From the NCBI RefSeq assembly GCF_004683865.2, contig NZ_CP038439.1, forward strand, positions 1,404,501 to 1,468,500: a stretch of 64,000 nucleotides of DNA, written 5' to 3'. A program made the translations under genes and the position numbers. Positions 10,504-20,962 of the stretch are shown in pieces. Position 1 is the stretch's first letter. Every line of letters starts with the position of its first letter. Under the pieces are notes generated by a model, which was not told where the DNA came from, made no database searches, and saw nothing but the letters and a program-made list of their open reading frames with translations. This DNA comes from Paracoccus liaowanqingii (GTDB lineage Bacteria > Pseudomonadota > Alphaproteobacteria > Rhodobacterales > Rhodobacteraceae).

Positions 10504-10517
10504 TTGATGCAGGTCAA
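10504..10517. promoter_or_regulatory. FNR-type box upstream of ccoGHIS
   Basis: TTGAT-GCAG-GTCAA matches the FNR consensus TTGAT-N4-ATCAA at 9 of 10 positions. A -10-like TAGACA lies at 10540-10545, giving a predicted start near 10552. The box centre (10510.5) is then at -41.5, the standard position for a class II FNR-activated promoter. Oxygen-controlled expression of the cbb3 maturation genes is known in Paracoccus and Rhodobacter relatives. Confidence 0.8.
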
Positions 10518-10571
10518 GGACGGGCGGCGGGCGCAGGGCTAGACATCGGGACGCGCAACAGGAGTCCCCCG

Positions 10572-11987
10572 ATGACCGCCCCCCCGCTGGACCCTCCCAG
10601 CCTCTACGCCGCCCGAGAACCGATCTTTCCCAAGCGCGTCAGCGGCCGGTACCGCAGCCTGAAATGGGCGGTGATGGCGGTCACGCTGGCCATCTACTAC
10701 ATCACCCCCTGGCTGCGATGGGACCGGGGCGCGGCCATGCCCGATCAGGCCGTGCTGGTCGATCTGGCGCATCGGCGCTTCTTCTTCTTCGGCATCGAGA
10801 TCTGGCCGCACGAATTCTACATCGTCGCCGGCCTTCTGGTCATGGCAGGGCTGGGGCTGTTCCTGTTCACCTCGGCGCTCGGGCGGGTCTGGTGCGGCTA
10901 TACCTGCCCGCAGACCGTCTGGACCGACCTGTTCCTGCTGGTCGAGCGCTGGATCGAGGGCGACCGCAATGCCCGCATCCGCCTGCACCGTCAGGGCTGG
11001 TCCCTGCACAAGGCCGGGCTGCGGGCCGTCAAGTGGACGACCTGGCTGGTGATCGCGGCGCTGACCGGCGGGGCCTGGGTCTTCTACTTCACCGACGCCC
11101 CGACGCTGGCGCGCGATCTGGCGACCCTGTCGGCGCCGCCCGTCGCGTGGCTGACCATCGCCATCCTGACCGCGACGACCTTCGTCTTCGGCGGCTTCGC
11201 CCGCGAGCAGATCTGCATCTATGCCTGCCCCTGGCCGCGCATCCAGGCCGCGATGATGGACGAGGACACGCTGACCGTCGCCTATCGCGACTGGCGCGGC
11301 GAGCCGCGCGGCAAGGGCGAGGGGGCTGGCGACTGCATCGACTGCCTGGCCTGCGTGTCGGTCTGCCCCACGGGCATCGACATCCGCGACGGCCAGCAGC
11401 TGGAATGCATCACCTGCGCGCTGTGCATCGACGCCTGCGACCAGATGATGGACCGCACCGGGCGCCCGCGCGGGCTGATCGGCTATCTGGCCCTCTCCGA
11501 CGAGACGGCCGAGCGCGCGGGCACCGCGCCCCGCAGCACCTGGCGCCATGTGCTGCGCCCGCGCACCCTGGTCTATGCGACGCTGTGGTCGGGGATCGGC
11601 GTGCTGCTGGCGGCGGCGCTGATCCTGCGGTCGCAGATTGACCTCAGCGTGACGCCGGTGCGCAACCCGCAATTCGTCACCCTGTCGGACGGGTCCGTCC
11701 GCAACGCCTATGAGCTGCGCCTGCGCAACAAGCAGCACGAGCCGGTCCGCTATCAGATCGGCGTCGAGGCGCCCGGCACCATCGCCCTGGGCGTCGAGGG
11801 CGAGACGGACGGCGCCGTCACCGTTCCCCCCGACCAGACGCTGACGCGCCGGGTCTATCTGACCGCCGCACCGGGCAGCCCGCTGGCGGGCACCGGCGCC
11901 AGCCCCGTCACCCTGACCGCCCGGGATCCCGGCAGCGCGGCCCGGGCACGGATCGCCACCGTCTTTCACGGAAGGGACGCCCAATGA
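10572..11987 (+). CDS. ccoG: Cytochrome c oxidase accessory protein CcoG (RdxA/FixG)
   Basis: Membrane iron-sulfur protein involved in copper handling during assembly of cbb3-type cytochrome oxidase. 471 residues: helices in the N-terminal half, the conserved CGYTCPQTVWTDLFLLVE segment (108-125), two 4Fe-4S clusters' cysteines (C255, C258, C261, C265 and C279, C282, C285, C289) and a C-terminal Ig-like FixG domain. It is first in ccoGHIS, 54 bases downstream of the FNR-type box, and overlaps ccoH by ATGA. The ccoNOQP structural genes are not in the window. Confidence 0.96.
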   Translation: MTAPPLDPPSLYAAREPIFPKRVSGRYRSLKWAVMAVTLAIYYITPWLRWDRGAAMPDQAVLVDLAHRRFFFFGIEIWPHEFYIVAGLLVMAGLGLFLFTSALGRVWCGYTCPQTVWTDLFLLVERWIEGDRNARIRLHRQGWSLHKAGLRAVKWTTWLVIAALTGGAWVFYFTDAPTLARDLATLSAPPVAWLTIAILTATTFVFGGFAREQICIYACPWPRIQAAMMDEDTLTVAYRDWRGEPRGKGEGAGDCIDCLACVSVCPTGIDIRDGQQLECITCALCIDACDQMMDRTGRPRGLIGYLALSDETAERAGTAPRSTWRHVLRPRTLVYATLWSGIGVLLAAALILRSQIDLSVTPVRNPQFVTLSDGSVRNAYELRLRNKQHEPVRYQIGVEAPGTIALGVEGETDGAVTVPPDQTLTRRVYLTAAPGSPLAGTGASPVTLTARDPGSAARARIATVFHGRDAQ

Positions 11988-12442
11988 CCCGCGAACTCAC
12001 CGGCCGCCATGTGCTGGCCGTCACCGTCGGGGCCTTTGCCCTGATCATCGGCGTCAACCTGGTCATGGCGGTCAATGCCGTGCGCAGCTTCCCGGGGCTG
12101 GAGACGCGCAGCGCATATATCTCGTCCCAGCAGTTCGAGGCCGAGCGCGCGGCCCAGATGGCCTTGGGCTGGACCGCCGCCCTGTCGATCGACGACGGCC
12201 GGCTGCTGCTGACCCTGCAGGATGCGCAGGGGCAGGGGGTCCGGCCCAAGGCCCTGGGCCTGGTGCTGCGCCGACCGACCCACCAGCAGGCCGACCAGCA
12301 TCCCCGCCTGCAGGCCGAGGCCGCGGGCCGCTGGCAGGCCGAGGCGCGGCTGGCGCCGGGCAACTGGAACGCCGACCTGACCGCCCAAGCCGCGGACGGC
12401 ACCCAGGTGCGCCTGCGCCTGCCCCTCTACGTGGGGAACTGA
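11984..12442 (+). CDS. ccoH: CcoH/FixH-family protein
   Basis: 152 residues with one N-terminal transmembrane helix (about 10-32) containing GVNLVMAVNAVRSFPGLE, typical of FixH, and a periplasmic domain. CcoH is needed for stable assembly of cbb3 oxidase, probably interacting with the CcoN or CcoP subunit. Start overlaps the ccoG stop (ATGA); ccoI begins four bases after its stop, so it is part of the ccoGHIS operon. Assigned mainly from position and topology as FixH sequences diverge. Confidence 0.92.
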   Translation: MTRELTGRHVLAVTVGAFALIIGVNLVMAVNAVRSFPGLETRSAYISSQQFEAERAAQMALGWTAALSIDDGRLLLTLQDAQGQGVRPKALGLVLRRPTHQQADQHPRLQAEAAGRWQAEARLAPGNWNADLTAQAADGTQVRLRLPLYVGN

Positions 12443-12446
12443 GGTC

Positions 12447-14654
12447 ATGGCCGATCTGTCCGCCGCCGGCCACCAGCCCCGGCTCGGGGCCTGCCCCGCC
12501 TGCGATGCCGCCCCGCTGGCGCAGCGCCTGGCCGACCGGGCCGAGGCCGCGCATCCCGCCCGGCTGGTCCTGTCGCTGCCCGATGCGCATTGCGCGCTGT
12601 GCATCACCTCGGTCGAGGGCGCGCTGATGGCCCATCCGGGCGTGCGGGCCGCCCGGGTGAACCTGACGCTGCGCCGCGTGACCGTCGAGGCGCCCGGCCT
12701 GACCGCACCGGACCTGATCCCGGTGCTGGCCCGCGCGGGCCATCAGGCGCACGAGCTGGACCCCGACGCGCTGGCCGGGGCCACCGCCGACCGGGCGGGG
12801 CGCGACCTGCTGATGCGGATCGGCATCGCGGGTTTCGCGATGATGAACGTGATGATCCTGTCGGTCGCGGTCTGGTCGGGGGCCGAGGCCGCGACCCGCG
12901 ACCTGTTCCACTGGATCAGCGGCGCCATCGCCCTGCCGACCGTGGCCTTCGCGGGCCAGCCCTTCTTCGCCAGCGCCTGGACCTCGATCAAGGCGCGGCG
13001 CTTGGGCATGGACGTGCCGATCTCTCTGGCGCTGATCCTGGCCAGCGCGATCAGCGTGTTCGAGACGACGCAATCGGGCCATCACGCCTATTTCGACGCG
13101 GCGGTGATGCTGTGCTTCTTCCTGCTGATCGGGCGCTATCTGGACCACCGCACCCGCGCCATCGCCCGGTCCGCCGCGGCCGAGCTGACCGCGCTGGAGG
13201 TGCCGCGCGCGATCCTGATCTCGGGGATGGTGGAAAAGCCGGTGGCGGTGGCCGACCTGCGCCCGGGCGATCTGATCCGCGTGCGGCCCGGCGGGCGCAT
13301 CCCCGCCGACGGGATCATCGCCCAGGGGCGCAGCGAGATCGACCGCGCCCTGCTGACGGGCGAGACGCTGCCCGTCCCGGCGGGCCCCGGCATGGCCCTG
13401 CAGGCGGGCGAGGTGAACCTGACCGGCCCGCTGGACCTGCGGGTCACGGCGGCGGGGCAGGACAGTTCTCTGGCGCGGCTGACCGCGCTGGTGGAGGCGG
13501 CCGAGACCGCGCGGGGCCGCTATACCTCGCTGGCCGAACGCGCTGCCGGGGCCTATTCGCCGGTGGTCCATCTGCTGGCCTTCGGCAGCTTCCTGGGCTG
13601 GTTCTGGGGCACGGGCGACCTGCGGCTGGCCGTGAACGTGGCGGCGGCGGTGCTGATCATCACCTGCCCCTGCGCGCTTGGGCTGGCGGTGCCGGCGGTG
13701 GTGACCTCGGCCTCGGGGCGGCTGTTCCGGCGCGGGCTGCTGATCAAGGACGGCACCGCGCTGGAGCGCCTGGCCGAGGTCGACACCGTGGTCTTCGACA
13801 AGACCGGCACGCTGACCCTGGGCCAGCCGCTGCTGCTGACCCGGATCCCCGAGGATCTGCGCGCCCCTGCCCTGGCGCTGGCGCAGGGATCGTCCCACCC
13901 CCTGTCCCGGGCGCTGGCCGAGGGGCTGGAGGGCACGCTGCCCGCCACCGTCACGGATCTGCGCGAGCATCCGGGGCAGGGCGTCAGCGCCATCTGGCAG
14001 GGGCAGGCGTTGCGCCTCGGCCGCGCCGACTGGCTGGGGCTGGATCCGCAGGCGGACAGCGCGACCCTGTCCAGCTGGCTGGCGGTGGGGGATCAGCCGC
14101 CGCTGCGGCTGGACTTTTCCGACCGCCTGCGCCCCGGTGCCGAGGCGTGCATCGCGCGGCTACGGGCCGACGGGCTGCGGGTCATCCTGCTGTCGGGCGA
14201 CCGCGCGGCGCCGGTGGCGGCGCTGGCGGCAGAGTTGGGCATCGACGACTGGCGGTCGGGGATCGACCCCACCGGCAAGGCCGACGCCATCGCCCGGCTG
14301 TCCGATGCGGGCGCCCGCGTGCTGATGGTGGGCGACGGGCTGAACGACACGGCGGCGCTGGCGCGGGCGCATGCCTCGATCTCTCCGGCCAGCGCGCTGG
14401 ATGCGGCGCGGGTGGCCAGCGACATGGTGCTGACCGGCCGCACCCTGGCCCCGGTGGCCGAGGCGCTGGTCATCGCGCGCCTGGCCACGCGACGCATCCG
14501 CGAGAATTTCGCCATCTCGATCGGCTACAACGTGATCGCGGTGCCCATCGCGCTGCTGGGGATGGCGACGCCCCTGCTGGCGGCGCTGGCCATGTCGGTC
14601 AGCTCGATCACCGTGACGCTGAACGCGCTCCGCCTGAACGGAAAGGCCCGCTGA
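12447..14654 (+). CDS. ccoI: Copper-translocating P1B-type ATPase CcoI (FixI)
   Basis: 735-residue pump that exports Cu+ to the periplasm for insertion into cbb3 oxidase. The N-terminus has an extra CPAC (16-19), then an HMA domain with CALC (49-52). The membrane metal site is CPC (C407-C409), the phosphorylated aspartate is D451 in DKTGTLT, and the ATP-binding SSHPL and GDGLNDTAAL motifs are present. Gene order and the FNR-type promoter identify it as the cbb3-dedicated CtpA/FixI type rather than a detoxification CopA. It shares one base with ccoS (TGATG). Confidence 0.96.
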   Translation: MADLSAAGHQPRLGACPACDAAPLAQRLADRAEAAHPARLVLSLPDAHCALCITSVEGALMAHPGVRAARVNLTLRRVTVEAPGLTAPDLIPVLARAGHQAHELDPDALAGATADRAGRDLLMRIGIAGFAMMNVMILSVAVWSGAEAATRDLFHWISGAIALPTVAFAGQPFFASAWTSIKARRLGMDVPISLALILASAISVFETTQSGHHAYFDAAVMLCFFLLIGRYLDHRTRAIARSAAAELTALEVPRAILISGMVEKPVAVADLRPGDLIRVRPGGRIPADGIIAQGRSEIDRALLTGETLPVPAGPGMALQAGEVNLTGPLDLRVTAAGQDSSLARLTALVEAAETARGRYTSLAERAAGAYSPVVHLLAFGSFLGWFWGTGDLRLAVNVAAAVLIITCPCALGLAVPAVVTSASGRLFRRGLLIKDGTALERLAEVDTVVFDKTGTLTLGQPLLLTRIPEDLRAPALALAQGSSHPLSRALAEGLEGTLPATVTDLREHPGQGVSAIWQGQALRLGRADWLGLDPQADSATLSSWLAVGDQPPLRLDFSDRLRPGAEACIARLRADGLRVILLSGDRAAPVAALAAELGIDDWRSGIDPTGKADAIARLSDAGARVLMVGDGLNDTAALARAHASISPASALDAARVASDMVLTGRTLAPVAEALVIARLATRRIRENFAISIGYNVIAVPIALLGMATPLLAALAMSVSSITVTLNALRLNGKAR

Positions 14655-14827
14655 TGGAGATCCTGGTCATCCTGATTCCCGTTTCGCTGGCCCTGGGGGC
14701 GGCGGGCCTGGGCGCCTTTCTCTGGGCGCTGAGGAACCGCCAGTTCGAGGATCCCAAGGGCGACGGCGAACGGGTGCTGTCGGACCGGTGGGACGATCAC
14801 CCCCGGCCCGACACGCCCCCCGACTGA
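14654..14827 (+). CDS. ccoS: cbb3-type oxidase assembly protein CcoS (FixS)
   Basis: 57-residue protein with a single N-terminal transmembrane helix (about 3-25) followed by LRNRQFEDPKGDGERVL, the hallmark of CcoS, and a short charged tail. CcoS is required for cofactor insertion into CcoN. Start codon overlaps the ccoI stop. The last 31 bases overlap the 3' end of the convergent hisG gene, an unusually long antisense overlap. Confidence 0.93.
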   Translation: MEILVILIPVSLALGAAGLGAFLWALRNRQFEDPKGDGERVLSDRWDDHPRPDTPPD

Positions 14828-15498
14828 AGGCCCAGGATCGCGGCGAAGGCGTCCAGATCCGAACCCAGGGCCGTGCGGGCCGCGAACAGCGTCGCCTGCG
14901 AGCGCAGGATCGGCGGTTCGTCCAGGATGCGCAGGTTGTTGGCCCGCAGCGTCTCGCCCGACGAGGTGATGTCGGCGATCGCCTCGGCGGTCTGGTTGGC
15001 GACCGTGCCCTCGGTCGCGCCCTGGCTGTCGACCAGCTGGTAGTCGGCGACCTCGTGCGCGGCCAGATGCGCGCGCACCAGCCGATGGTACTTGGTGGCG
15101 ATGCGCAGGCGGAACCCGTGCTGGGCGCGGAAATCGCGGGCGACGGCGGCGAAATCGTCCAGGTCGCGGCAGTCGCGCCAGCAGTCGGGCACCGCCAGGA
15201 TCAGGTCGGCATGCCCGAAGCCCATCGGCGCCAGCTCGACCAGGTCCGAGGACCAGCCGGCCAGCTTCTCGCGCACCAGATCGGTGCCGGTGACGCCCAG
15301 CTCGATCCGGCCCGCCGCCAGCTCGCGCGGGATCTCTCCGGCCGACAGCAGGACCAGCTGCACGCCCTCCGCGCCCTCGACCCGGCCCGCATATTCGCGG
15401 TCGGAGCCGGCGCGCGACAGGCGCACGCCGCGCGCGGCGAACCAGTCAAACGTCTGCTCCATCAGCCGCCCCTTGGACGGCACCCCAAGGCGGATCAT
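14797..15498 (-). CDS. hisG: ATP phosphoribosyltransferase catalytic subunit, short form
   Basis: First step of histidine biosynthesis: ATP plus PRPP to phosphoribosyl-ATP. The 233 residues make it the short form, which lacks the ACT-like regulatory domain and works as a hetero-octamer with HisZ; hisZ is directly upstream with an ATGA overlap. The N-terminal LGVPSKGRLMEQTFDWF and the substrate-site ELGVTGTDLVRE segment are typical, while the PRPP-binding region near 150-170 contains DSQGATEGTVANQTAEAIAD. The 3' end overlaps ccoS by 31 bases on the other strand. Confidence 0.95.
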   Translation of the reverse strand: MIRLGVPSKGRLMEQTFDWFAARGVRLSRAGSDREYAGRVEGAEGVQLVLLSAGEIPRELAAGRIELGVTGTDLVREKLAGWSSDLVELAPMGFGHADLILAVPDCWRDCRDLDDFAAVARDFRAQHGFRLRIATKYHRLVRAHLAAHEVADYQLVDSQGATEGTVANQTAEAIADITSSGETLRANNLRILDEPPILRSQATLFAARTALGSDLDAFAAILGLQSGGVSGRG

Positions 15499-16571
15499 GC
15501 GGAAGCCTCCAGTTCGGCGACCAGTCCGGGGCGGATGATGCCGCCCACGGCGGGGATCTCGCGTCCCCGACCCAGCACCCGGGTCAGCGCGTCATAGCGC
15601 CCGCCCGAGGCGACGGGCGGCCATGTCGCGCGCCCGGGCAGGGAACGGTCGGCATGGAAGGTGAAGGTGAAGCCGTCGTAATATTCCAGCGTGGTGCGGC
15701 CGTGGCTGGCATCAAAGATCACCGCGCCCAGATCGATCCCCCGCGCCGCGATCGCGTCCATCCGCGCGCGGATGCGGTCCACCGCGGGGGTGATGGCGGG
15801 CATGTCGCGGGCCAGGTCCGCCAGCACCGGCAGCGCGTCCGGGGCGGGCGCACGCAGCGCGAACAGCCGCTCCAGCCGCTCGGTCCAGACCGGGGACAAC
15901 GGCGGCACGGCGGCATCGGCCTGCAGGCGCGCGATGCGGCGGATCATCTCGTCCTCGGACCGCATCCCGGCCCAGGACGCGGTGCTGTCCGGAAACGCCC
16001 GCGCCACGGCTGGTCTGGAGAACCGCCCCAGCAGCCGCGCGAAACGGCCCGGGCGCCAGATGTGATGGGACAGCGCCGCGGCCCGCGCCTGCGTCAGCGG
16101 CAGCCCCGCCACGGCATCCAACAGCAGCCCCATGTCGCCCGTCTCGGCCCGCAGGTCCAGGGGCGCCAGCGCCTCGTGGAACAGCGCGAAGACCTCGGCA
16201 TCGGCGGCGGGATCGCGGCTGAACAGCTCGAACCCGCATTGCAGGTATTCGTGGTCGCGCGGCGTCTCGGGGCGGGTGTCGCCCATGTCCTGCTTGCGGA
16301 AGACCTCGCCCAGATAGCAGTAGCGCGCGGGCTCGGCGCCCGTCTGCATATGCGCCTGCACCACCGGCACGGTGAAATCCGGGCGCAGCATCATCTCGCC
16401 CCGGATCGGGTCGGCGGTGACATAGGCGCGCGCGCGCAGGTCCTCGCCATAGAGGTCCAGCAGGCTCTCGGCGGGCAGCAGGATGTCGGGGGCGACCTCC
16501 TCGGCGCCGGCCGCCCGAAAGCGGGCCAGCAGGCGCTGGCCGACATCCCGCTTGTCGCGCTTGGTGATCAT
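15495..16571 (-). CDS. hisZ: ATP phosphoribosyltransferase regulatory subunit
   Basis: 358-residue histidyl-tRNA-synthetase paralogue that activates short-form HisG and mediates histidine feedback. It keeps the class II synthetase fold (for example [15 protein letters not shown], and [12 protein letters not shown] near the C-terminus) but lacks an anticodon-binding domain. The start ATG at 16571 overlaps the hisS stop (ATGA); the frame is open 24 codons upstream without family similarity. Middle gene of hisS-hisZ-hisG, consistent with coordinated synthesis. Confidence 0.93.
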   Translation of the reverse strand: MITKRDKRDVGQRLLARFRAAGAEEVAPDILLPAESLLDLYGEDLRARAYVTADPIRGEMMLRPDFTVPVVQAHMQTGAEPARYCYLGEVFRKQDMGDTRPETPRDHEYLQCGFELFSRDPAADAEVFALFHEALAPLDLRAETGDMGLLLDAVAGLPLTQARAAALSHHIWRPGRFARLLGRFSRPAVARAFPDSTASWAGMRSEDEMIRRIARLQADAAVPPLSPVWTERLERLFALRAPAPDALPVLADLARDMPAITPAVDRIRARMDAIAARGIDLGAVIFDASHGRTTLEYYDGFTFTFHADRSLPGRATWPPVASGGRYDALTRVLGRGREIPAVGGIIRPGLVAELEASA

Positions 16572-18130
16572 CCCAGAATCCGCCGCACTTCGGCCACCAG
16601 ATCGGTGCGCGTCACCTCGGTCTGGGCGGGCTGGGATTTCCATTCGTCCAGTGTGGCGTCTGCCGCGATCCTCGCGCCCAGGATCAGGTCCTTGACCTGC
16701 ACGACGCCGCGCGCGGCCTCGTCCTGCCCTTGGATGATCGCCACCGGGGCGCCGCGCCTGTCGGCATATTTCAGCTGGTTGCCGAAGTTCTTGGGGTTGC
16801 CCAGATAGACCTCGGCCCGGATCCCGGCGGCACGCAGATCCGCCGCCATCGCCTGATAGTCGGCCATGCGGTCGCGGTCCATGACCGTCACGACGACCGG
16901 ACCCGCCGCCTCGTCCCCGGCCAGCCCCTTGGCGCGCAGGGCGGCCAGCAGGCGGTCCACCCCGATGCTGACGCCGGTGGCCGGGACCTTCTGGCCGGTG
17001 AAGCGCTCGACCAGCCCGTCATAGCGCCCGCCGCCCGCGACCGAGCCGAACTGCCGCCTGCGGCCCTTCTCGTCCAGGATCACAAAGGTCAGCTCGGCCT
17101 CGAAGACCGGCCCGGTATAGTATCCCAGGCCCCGCACGACCGACGGGTCGATCACGGCCCGGTCCTCGGCCACGCCCATCGCGGACAGAAGGCCCGCCAT
17201 CTGCGCCAGTTCGTCCACCCCCTCGGCGCCCGTCTGCGAGGCGCCCACGGCGGCGCGCAGCTTGTCCAGCGTCGCGGCATTGTCCGCGCCCTTCGAGGTC
17301 AGGAAGGCCAGCACCGGCGCGGCCTGCGCCTCGGAAAGGCCAACCCCCTCGATCTGCGCGCCGCTCTCGTCGCGCCGCCCCGTGGTCAGCAGGGCCAGCA
17401 CGCCGTCGCGGCCCACCTTGTCGAACTTGTCGATCGTGCGCAGGACTGCGTCAGAGATAGCCAATGCCTTACCTTGGTTATTGACCTGCAAACCCTGCCT
17501 CATTGCATCAAGCATTGTCCCGGGCTCGGCGTTCAGCTGATCAAAGTCGACCAGCGCGGCCTCCAGCACCCCGTTCAGGACCTTGCGGTTGTTGATCCGC
17601 ACCAGATAGTCGCCGCGCGCGATGCCCACGGCCTCCAGCGCATCGGCCAGCATCGCGCAGATCTCGGCATCCGCCGCGACCGACCCCGAGCCGACCGTAT
17701 CCGCATCGCATTGATAGAACTGCCGGAACCGCCCCGGACCGGGCTTCTCGTTGCGCCAGACCGGCCCCATCGCATAGCGGCGATAGGGGCTGGGCAGGTC
17801 GTTGCGGTACTGCGCGGCGACCCGGGCCAGGGGCGCGGTCAGGTCGTAGCGCAGGGCCAGCCAGTCGCCCGCCGTGCCGCCGCCCGGTACGGCCTCCTCC
17901 TGCCAGGCGAAGACGCCGGCATTGGGGCGGTCCACGTCGGGCAGGAACTTGCCCAGAGCCTCGACCGTCTCGACGGCGCTGGTCTCCAGCGGATCGAAGC
18001 CGTGGCGGTGATAGACCTCGGCGATGCGGTCCAGCATGCGCTTGCGCTCGGTCACGTCGCTGCCGAAGTAATCGCGGAACCCCTTGGGCGTCTCGGCCTT
18101 GGGGCGGGGCTGCTTCTTGTCTTTTGCCAT
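16568..18130 (-). CDS. hisS: Histidine-tRNA ligase
   Basis: Charges tRNA-His with histidine; class II aminoacyl-tRNA synthetase of 520 residues. Motif 2 region [22 protein letters not shown] and the HisA-type motif [11 protein letters not shown] are present, followed by GGGRYDGL and a C-terminal anticodon-binding domain. [21 protein letters not shown] is chosen as N-terminus (ATG 18130) because the family normally begins shortly before PKGFRDY; 54 upstream in-frame codons are ignored. It leads the hisSZG operon behind a plausible promoter at 18168-18196. Confidence 0.96.
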   Translation of the reverse strand: MAKDKKQPRPKAETPKGFRDYFGSDVTERKRMLDRIAEVYHRHGFDPLETSAVETVEALGKFLPDVDRPNAGVFAWQEEAVPGGGTAGDWLALRYDLTAPLARVAAQYRNDLPSPYRRYAMGPVWRNEKPGPGRFRQFYQCDADTVGSGSVAADAEICAMLADALEAVGIARGDYLVRINNRKVLNGVLEAALVDFDQLNAEPGTMLDAMRQGLQVNNQGKALAISDAVLRTIDKFDKVGRDGVLALLTTGRRDESGAQIEGVGLSEAQAAPVLAFLTSKGADNAATLDKLRAAVGASQTGAEGVDELAQMAGLLSAMGVAEDRAVIDPSVVRGLGYYTGPVFEAELTFVILDEKGRRRQFGSVAGGGRYDGLVERFTGQKVPATGVSIGVDRLLAALRAKGLAGDEAAGPVVVTVMDRDRMADYQAMAADLRAAGIRAEVYLGNPKNFGNQLKYADRRGAPVAIIQGQDEAARGVVQVKDLILGARIAADATLDEWKSQPAQTEVTRTDLVAEVRRILG

Positions 18131-18167
18131 GGTATCGGTCGCCTTTTCGGGCCCATATTCAGGCGCC

Positions 18168-18196
18168 GCTCTAACGGAAGGTGACGACATGGACAA
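18168..18196 (-). promoter_or_regulatory. Probable promoter of hisS-hisZ-hisG
   Basis: Minus strand: TTGTCC (18196-18191), 17-base spacer, TAGAGC (18173-18168), placing the transcript start near 18161, about 31 bases before the hisS ATG. The -35 overlaps the first codons of slyX on the other strand. The same TTGnnn-N17-TAGAnn pattern precedes lexA, moaA and ppiD. Confidence 0.5.
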
Positions 18197-18422
18197 GCAG
18201 CCCGCAGCGCCCGGCGCGCAGGACCGGCTTCTGCAGCTGGAAGAGGCGCTGGCCCATCTGGCCCGCCTGACCGAGGACCTGTCCGAGGTCATCGTCCGTC
18301 AGGACCGCGACCTGGCCCGGCTGTCCCGCCGCCTGGACCTGCTGCTGCAGGCCGAGGCCGACCGCCAGGCCGACGCCCCCGGCCAGGTCGCGCTCGCCGA
18401 CCAGCGCCCCCCGCATTACTGA
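18189..18422 (+). CDS. slyX: SlyX-family protein
   Basis: 77-residue protein, almost entirely heptad-patterned helix (about 10-57, rich in Leu, Glu, Arg), ending in the family's characteristic PPHY. SlyX proteins are small coiled-coil proteins of unknown function. Start ATG 18189 is preceded by GGAAGG about 8 bases upstream. Divergent from hisS. Repeat copy B begins 21 bases after its stop. Confidence 0.88.
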   Translation: MDKQPAAPGAQDRLLQLEEALAHLARLTEDLSEVIVRQDRDLARLSRRLDLLLQAEADRQADAPGQVALADQRPPHY

Positions 18423-18443
18423 GACGGGGCGTCGCACTCCCAC

Positions 18444-18495
18444 CTTTCATCTTGGCATAAATATCCTCGGGGGGTCCGGGGGGCGAAGCGCCCCC
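18444..18495. repeat. Intergenic structured repeat, copy B
   Basis: Core CTTTCATCTTGGCATAAATA-TCC followed by a G-run and the hairpin GGGGGCG-AAG-CGCCCCC (18479-18495). Located 21 bases after slyX on the same strand, ahead of purA. Matches copies A and C best. Confidence 0.75.
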
Positions 18496-18611
18496 GGCCT
18501 CTCGCCCCCTGGCAAGGTCCCGCCCTCCTTGGGAAATCGCGCCTTTCCCCGCGCCGGGCGATGCGCTAGACGCGGGACGAAAAAGTTTTCGGACAGCGAA
18601 AAGGATCGGTC

Positions 18612-19904
<1,293 letters not shown>

Positions 19905-19945
19905 CGCCGGCTTGCGACCCTGCGTCCCCTTGCGTCCCGCGGCCG

Positions 19946-20001
19946 CCGGGGGACATCCTGTCCCCCGGACCCCCTGGGGATATTTCTGCCAAGATGAAAG
20001 G
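19946..20001. repeat. Intergenic structured repeat, copy C (inverted)
   Basis: Hairpin CCGGGGGACA-TCC-TGTCCCCCGG (19946-19968, perfect 10-base stem) followed by the core in reverse orientation relative to copies A and B: GGGGATATTTCTGCCAAGAT then GAAAGG. It lies 41 bases after purA and ends at the Shine-Dalgarno region of the next gene, so it sits before rather than after that gene. An ATG inside the core (19994) is in frame with that gene. Confidence 0.75.
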
Positions 20002-20011
20002 ACGTCCCGTC

Positions 20012-20221
20012 ATGCAGCTGAAGGCCCGCAAGAGGTGGTCGATCTTCATCCTGGTCGTGGCGTTGCCGCTTTACGTGATGGCGGCGGTCACGCTGATGAA
20101 CTGGCTGGACGGGCGCTTCGGGCGCCAGCCGATCTGGATCGAGCTCATGATCTATGTCGGCTTGGGGGTACTGTGGGCGCTGCCCTTCAAGCGGGTCTTC
20201 CTGGGCGTCGGCAAGGGGTGA
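20012..20221 (+). CDS. DUF2842-family small membrane protein
   Basis: 69 residues with two transmembrane helices (about 9-29 and 42-60) separated by a short charged loop, ending RVFLGVGKG. Belongs to the alphaproteobacterial DUF2842 group of unknown function. Start: ATG 20012 has GAAAGGA 9-15 bases upstream. An in-frame ATG at 19994 lies within repeat copy C and has no ribosome site, so it was not used. Its stop overlaps the thiN start (GTGA), suggesting coupling. Confidence 0.8.
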   Translation: MQLKARKRWSIFILVVALPLYVMAAVTLMNWLDGRFGRQPIWIELMIYVGLGVLWALPFKRVFLGVGKG

Positions 20222-20883
20222 CGGGACCGGGCGTCCGTCCTGTCCGTGATCCGCGCGGGGTGACGGTGATCGGTGGCGGGGCGGTCGCTGCGGTCGATCT
20301 GGATCAGGCGCTGGCCGTGGCGCCGCTGCTGGTCGCGGCGGATGGGGGGGCGGATCGTGCCCTGTCCCTGGGGCGGCGGCCGGACTGGGTGATCGGGGAT
20401 CTGGACAGCCTGTCGGATGCTGCGCGGGACCTGGTGCCTGCGGGGCGGCTGCTGGAGGTGGCCGAGCAGGACAGCACGGATTTCACCAAATGCCTGGATC
20501 GGATCGCCGCACCGCTGATCGTCGCGGTGGGCTTTGCGGGCTTGCGTCTGGATCACACGCTGGCGGCGCTGACGGCCTTGGTGCAGCCGGGCGCGCCCTT
20601 GGTGGTGATGCTGGCGCCCGATGACGTGGTTCTGGCCTGTCCCCCGCGGCTGAAGCTGCCGTTGCGCGCGGGGACGCGGGTGTCGCTCTTTCCCATGGGA
20701 CCGGCGCGGGGGCGCAGCCGGGGGCTGGAATGGCCCATCGACGGGATCGACCTTGCGCCGGGCGGGCGGGTCGGGACCTCGAACCGCGCCTTGGGTCCGG
20801 TCGCCCTGCAGATCGAGGGGCAGGTGCTGCTGATGCTGCCGCGCGACTGCCTGGAGGCGGTGCTGGAGGCGATCGGTGTCTGA
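20218..20883 (+). CDS. thiN: Thiamine pyrophosphokinase
   Basis: Transfers pyrophosphate from ATP to thiamine to make thiamine diphosphate. 221 residues from GTG 20218, or 207 from a second GTG at 20260, after which the family's conserved start is found. Key segments: ADGGADRAL, PDWVIGDLDSLS, QDSTDFTKCLD and GFAGLRLDHTLA, all typical. The start overlaps the DUF2842 stop. I see no TPP riboswitch ahead of it, consistent with a salvage enzyme. Confidence 0.9.
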   Translation: MTGPGVRPVRDPRGVTVIGGGAVAAVDLDQALAVAPLLVAADGGADRALSLGRRPDWVIGDLDSLSDAARDLVPAGRLLEVAEQDSTDFTKCLDRIAAPLIVAVGFAGLRLDHTLAALTALVQPGAPLVVMLAPDDVVLACPPRLKLPLRAGTRVSLFPMGPARGRSRGLEWPIDGIDLAPGGRVGTSNRALGPVALQIEGQVLLMLPRDCLEAVLEAIGV

Positions 20884-20908
20884 GGCGAGCGGGCGCTGAG
20901 GCGGGCGG

Positions 20909-20936
20909 TTGTCGGCGGGCCTGCGATGCCTTATCT
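20909..20936 (+). promoter_or_regulatory. Possible ispG promoter
   Basis: TTGTCG (20909-20914) and TTATCT (20931-20936) with a 16-base spacer, 27 bases upstream of the ispG ATG. Inferred from consensus only. Confidence 0.35.
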
Positions 20937-20962
20937 GAGGGGCGAACCCCCGGAGGCTGCCC

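Noticed and set aside
20218..20280. TPP riboswitch upstream of thiN
   Set aside because: No conserved TPP-aptamer core segments are present, and the gene overlaps the preceding coding region.
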